DNA of 60,816 nucleotides from Acidobacteriota bacterium. GTDB taxonomy: Bacteria > Acidobacteriota > Terriglobia > Terriglobales > Acidobacteriaceae. A program made the position numbers and the translations under genes. The notes below the pieces were generated by a model, which saw only the letters and a list, made by a program, of their open reading frames with translations, searched no databases and was not told the DNA's origin. Of this stretch, positions 58,272 to 60,816 are shown one piece after another (within the stretch, counting starts at the first letter, position 1; each line of letters begins with the position of its first letter). The stretch is from contig JAJZEA010000015.1 in NCBI GenBank assembly GCA_021851335.1, forward strand, positions 1 through 60,816, read 5' to 3'.

Positions 58272-60350
58272 TCACTGCGGGTCGTATTTGTCGAGCCAGA
58301 GGAGTTCATCCCGCAGCTTGATGTAGCCGTGCCAGGGATTGTTGCCAAGTCCGTGCCCCTCGCCGGGAAAAACGAGGAAGCTGTGTGGAACGCCCAGACG
58401 CTGCAAGGCACGCTCCAGAGTGACGCCCTCCAGATAGCTGACGCGCACGTCATGGTTGCCCTGCACGATGTGGGTGGGCGTGCGGACGCGATCCATACGA
58501 AAGAGCGCGGCTTCAGATTGATAGATGGCAGGCTGTTGCCAGGGCGCGCCGCCAAGATACCAGGCGTCGTCAAAGGAGACGTCGTCGTTGCCCCAGTTGG
58601 CGGCGTGCTCAACCGCTCCGGCGCCGGTGACAGCGGCCTTGAATCGTGTGGTGGCCGTGATGAGCCAGTTGGTCATGTAGCCACCGTAGCTGTAGCCGCC
58701 GACGGCGAGCTTGTCGGGGTCTGCGATGCCATCGCGGACGAGCGCATCGACGCCGGAGAGGATGTCGTCGCCGGGCTTGGAGACGATGTGGGGCGCGATT
58801 TGCAGCATGAAATCGTCGCCATACCCGGAAGAACCGCGATAGTTGGGCCGGAAGACGAGCCACCCGTGAGCTGCGGCCAGAGTGGCCCAGTCATACCAGT
58901 CGGCACCAAAGCGGTTGCCGTCGGCGTCGGCGGGGCCGCCGTGGATGAACGTGAGCATGCGCAGATGTTTAGCATGCTCCTGGCCTGGCGGGAAGATCAG
59001 AACACCCTCGACGGTGACGCCATCCGGGGCTTTCCACTGGTAGGTGCGCCAGCTGGGTTGCGCGCGCTGGGTAAAGATACGGTTGAAGCTGGTTAAAGCC
59101 TGGAGCTGATCTGGATGGACTGCATCGGAGGCAAGATATGCCTGAGTGGGATGATTGATCGACGATTGCAGGACAAGCAAAGCGTGGCCGCTGTGCGCAG
59201 CCGAGAGTGCGGTGTATGAACCCGATTTGCCCGGCAAGGCAATCGCCTGGGCGCCCTCGATGCGATAAATCTGCTCGGATGTCCCTTTCAAGCCCAGAGC
59301 CATCTCGGAGCCATCGGGCATGAGTTCGAAGTTCTCAAACGATCCGGAGAAGTCGCTGCCGAGGCGCGTGATTTTTCCGGTTGCAGCATCCATTTGATAG
59401 AGACGACCCTGGACATCACGATAATTGCCTTCGAGCGAGCCACCGGCAGCGTGAACGATGAAGTCGAGCGCCTGGGAGTTGGCGGTCCAATGGAGATTGT
59501 CTTCGAGTGCCTGATTGTGCGTGAGCTGCCTGGGCTGGCCACCGGAGACAGGAAGCGTGAAGACTTCAATCGCGCCCGGGTCTTCCATCCGATGGCTGAT
59601 GGAGTTGGTGATGTAGGCGATCTGCGCGCCGTCGGGTGAAGGCGCGATGTCGTCAATCTCAAGCGAACTGGTGCTAAGGACGCGGCTGCCGAAGGGATAA
59701 ACGGGCTTGGCGTTGTCAGACGCCTGCGGATGCTCGGGCGGAACAATGAGATTGCGCGCTCGCGCAGCAGCGAGCGGAAGAGCGAGCAATGCGTCGCCAC
59801 GCTCCTGTTCGCGCCAGCGGATGACGTCCTTCCATTCAGCTTTGAGCGCGGACTGCTGATCGGCGCTGATCGGCTGCGTCACGGAGAAATAAATGGTCGA
59901 ACTGTCAGCCGACCAGGCGAAGCTGTGCGCACCGATTGTTTCGGTGTAGAGCGGCTGGGCTTCGCCGCCGGTCGAGGCGATGATCCAGATGCGCGTGGCG
60001 TCGCCTGCCTTACGGTCAGCGGCGATGGGGCGGTCAGAGAGAAATGCGATCCACTTGCCGTCAGGACTCCAGCGAGGATCCGAGTCGGAGTCGCCCTGGG
60101 TGAGTGGATGAAGGCCGGAGTGAGTTGACCAGAGCCAAAGCTGATCGCGAAAACGGTTGTTGGCCCAGTCGGGGGTTTCTGTTGCCAGCACGGCTGCGGC
60201 GCCGTCAGGAGCCATGCGCGCCGATGTGATGGACGTGGTATTCAGGTATTCGTCCAGCGAGATGGCAGGCTGCGGCGAGGCCGGAGCAGCAAGCGCGACG
60301 GCGGACAAGGCAACGACAAAAAAAGATGAAACCCATGGAAAAGAACGCAT
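58272..60350 (-). CDS. S9-family prolyl oligopeptidase-type peptidase, exported
   Basis: 692 residues with a signal peptide (SSFFVVALSAVALAAPA). N-terminal beta-propeller with WSPDGKWIAFLSD and further SPDG repeats, C-terminal hydrolase with S554 in GGYSYGGYM, D634 in GNHDVRVS and H666 in EGHGLGNN. The acylaminoacyl-peptidase/dipeptidyl-peptidase subgroup often has this GYSYGGYM motif. It would degrade exported or imported peptides in the periplasm. It resembles the S9 gene at 33448 only in architecture. Confidence 0.93.
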   Translation of the reverse strand: MRSFPWVSSFFVVALSAVALAAPASPQPAISLDEYLNTTSITSARMAPDGAAAVLATETPDWANNRFRDQLWLWSTHSGLHPLTQGDSDSDPRWSPDGKWIAFLSDRPIAADRKAGDATRIWIIASTGGEAQPLYTETIGAHSFAWSADSSTIYFSVTQPISADQQSALKAEWKDVIRWREQERGDALLALPLAAARARNLIVPPEHPQASDNAKPVYPFGSRVLSTSSLEIDDIAPSPDGAQIAYITNSISHRMEDPGAIEVFTLPVSGGQPRQLTHNQALEDNLHWTANSQALDFIVHAAGGSLEGNYRDVQGRLYQMDAATGKITRLGSDFSGSFENFELMPDGSEMALGLKGTSEQIYRIEGAQAIALPGKSGSYTALSAAHSGHALLVLQSSINHPTQAYLASDAVHPDQLQALTSFNRIFTQRAQPSWRTYQWKAPDGVTVEGVLIFPPGQEHAKHLRMLTFIHGGPADADGNRFGADWYDWATLAAAHGWLVFRPNYRGSSGYGDDFMLQIAPHIVSKPGDDILSGVDALVRDGIADPDKLAVGGYSYGGYMTNWLITATTRFKAAVTGAGAVEHAANWGNDDVSFDDAWYLGGAPWQQPAIYQSEAALFRMDRVRTPTHIVQGNHDVRVSYLEGVTLERALQRLGVPHSFLVFPGEGHGLGNNPWHGYIKLRDELLWLDKYDPQ

Positions 60351-60415
60351 AAAGACTCCTCTGGCTGAAAAATACAGTGTGGGCAGGATAGACGCGCAGG
60401 CGTGGATTCGTCACG

Positions 60416-60452
60416 CAAAAAACGAGCCGGAAGATTGCTCTTCCGGCTCGTT
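60416..60452 (-). terminator. Intrinsic terminator of the TonB-receptor gene
   Basis: CGAGCCGGAAGA and TCTTCCGGCTCG (plus 60423-60450) form a perfect 12-bp stem with a TTGC loop; on the minus strand TTTTTT follows. It lies about 30 bases after the receptor's stop codon and 65 bases before the S9 gene's start. Confidence 0.9.
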
Positions 60453-60480
60453 AGTCACTGGCCACGGCTGTGATGAGGAG

Positions 60481-60816
60481 TTAGAAGTCGTAACGCAGGC
60501 CGAACTGCATACGACGGAAGTTGCTGGCCGCTGGCAGGGTGCTGCCGTAGGCGCCCAGGGTTGCGCTGGCGACACCTGCGGAGATGCTGCTGGTGTCGAA
60601 GCGGTTGGAGTTGGTTACGTTGAAGACCTCCCAGTCAAACTTGAGCGTGCCGTAACTGGAAAGCGCCCAGACCTTGCTGAGGGTGGTGTCGATGTCAAAG
60701 TAACCATCGCCGCGGAAGTTGTTGCGCATGCCAGCTTCACCGGGATACGGCAGGCGAACCGGACCATTGTTACTCTGGTAGTTGTTGCTGATGGCATTCG
60801 GGTTCGCGAAGACCTG
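60481..60816 (-). CDS. TonB-dependent receptor, C-terminal part (runs off window)
   Basis: The last 111 residues of a larger protein, open to the window edge. DTTLSKVWALSS, LKFDWEVFNVTNSNRFD and the end MQFGLRYDF are typical closing beta-strands of Oar-like TonB-dependent receptors of Acidobacteria, with the terminal Phe that outer-membrane barrels use for BAM recognition. The substrate cannot be told from this end. A perfect terminator follows. Confidence 0.85.
   Translation of the reverse strand, partial: QVFANPNAISNNYQSNNGPVRLPYPGEAGMRNNFRGDGYFDIDTTLSKVWALSSYGTLKFDWEVFNVTNSNRFDTSSISAGVASATLGAYGSTLPAASNFRRMQFGLRYDF

Overview
The window looks like chromosomal DNA of a high-GC Gram-negative bacterium, most likely an Acidobacteriota member of the Terriglobia/Acidobacteriaceae type. 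Grounds: an LPS exporter gene (lptD), a large TonB-receptor C-terminus ending in Phe, two S9 peptidases, a SpoIIE phosphatase with an extracellular sensor, abundant lipoprotein signals, and purine-rich intergenic tracts of a kind I recall from acidobacterial annotations (memory, not a search). The assignment is inference.

Region 1 (1-19.4 kb, minus strand) is a prophage-like or domesticated capsid module. In transcription order it holds a small unrecognised gene, a 2886-residue tailspike-like protein with a signal peptide, large terminase, a HipA-like kinase with a DUF3037 partner, portal, maturation protease, a coiled-coil protein, major capsid protein, a head-tail connector and one more small gene. 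No integrase, tape measure or lysis gene is visible; the module runs off the left edge. Every transcription unit is followed by one copy of a composite intergenic element built from the same modules in the same order and orientation. This is the strongest candidate for something undescribed here.

Region 2 (19.4-26.8 kb, plus strand) is a carbohydrate locus: a lipoprotein GH16 glucanase, a LacI-type regulator, an MFS transporter and a sugar nucleotidyltransferase-like protein, with a candidate LacI-family operator between the last two. A membrane SpoIIE phosphatase follows.

Region 3 (26.8-36.5 kb) carries rplU-rpmA, coaD and an FKBP isomerase on the minus strand, a tandem pair of TSUP permeases, two envelope-folding lipoproteins (parvulin isomerase and DsbA-like), an S9 peptidase and lipA. 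The gap between rplU and coaD holds two tandem repeats and a palindrome.

Region 4 (36.7-45.8 kb) has a DinG/XPD-type helicase, a Phd-VapC toxin-antitoxin pair with an operator-promoter palindrome that reaches the start codon, der, a PBP4-type carboxypeptidase, a cytochrome c and several small membrane proteins, including a three-gene XRE-regulated unit.

Region 5 (45.8-60.8 kb) has lptD, an RDD protein, a ROK protein, sthA, a chemotaxis receptor, the DUF177-rpmF-plsX-Trm112 cluster, an orphan MacB-like permease, a second S9 peptidase and the 3' end of a TonB-dependent receptor. No tRNA, rRNA, CRISPR array or IS transposase was found.
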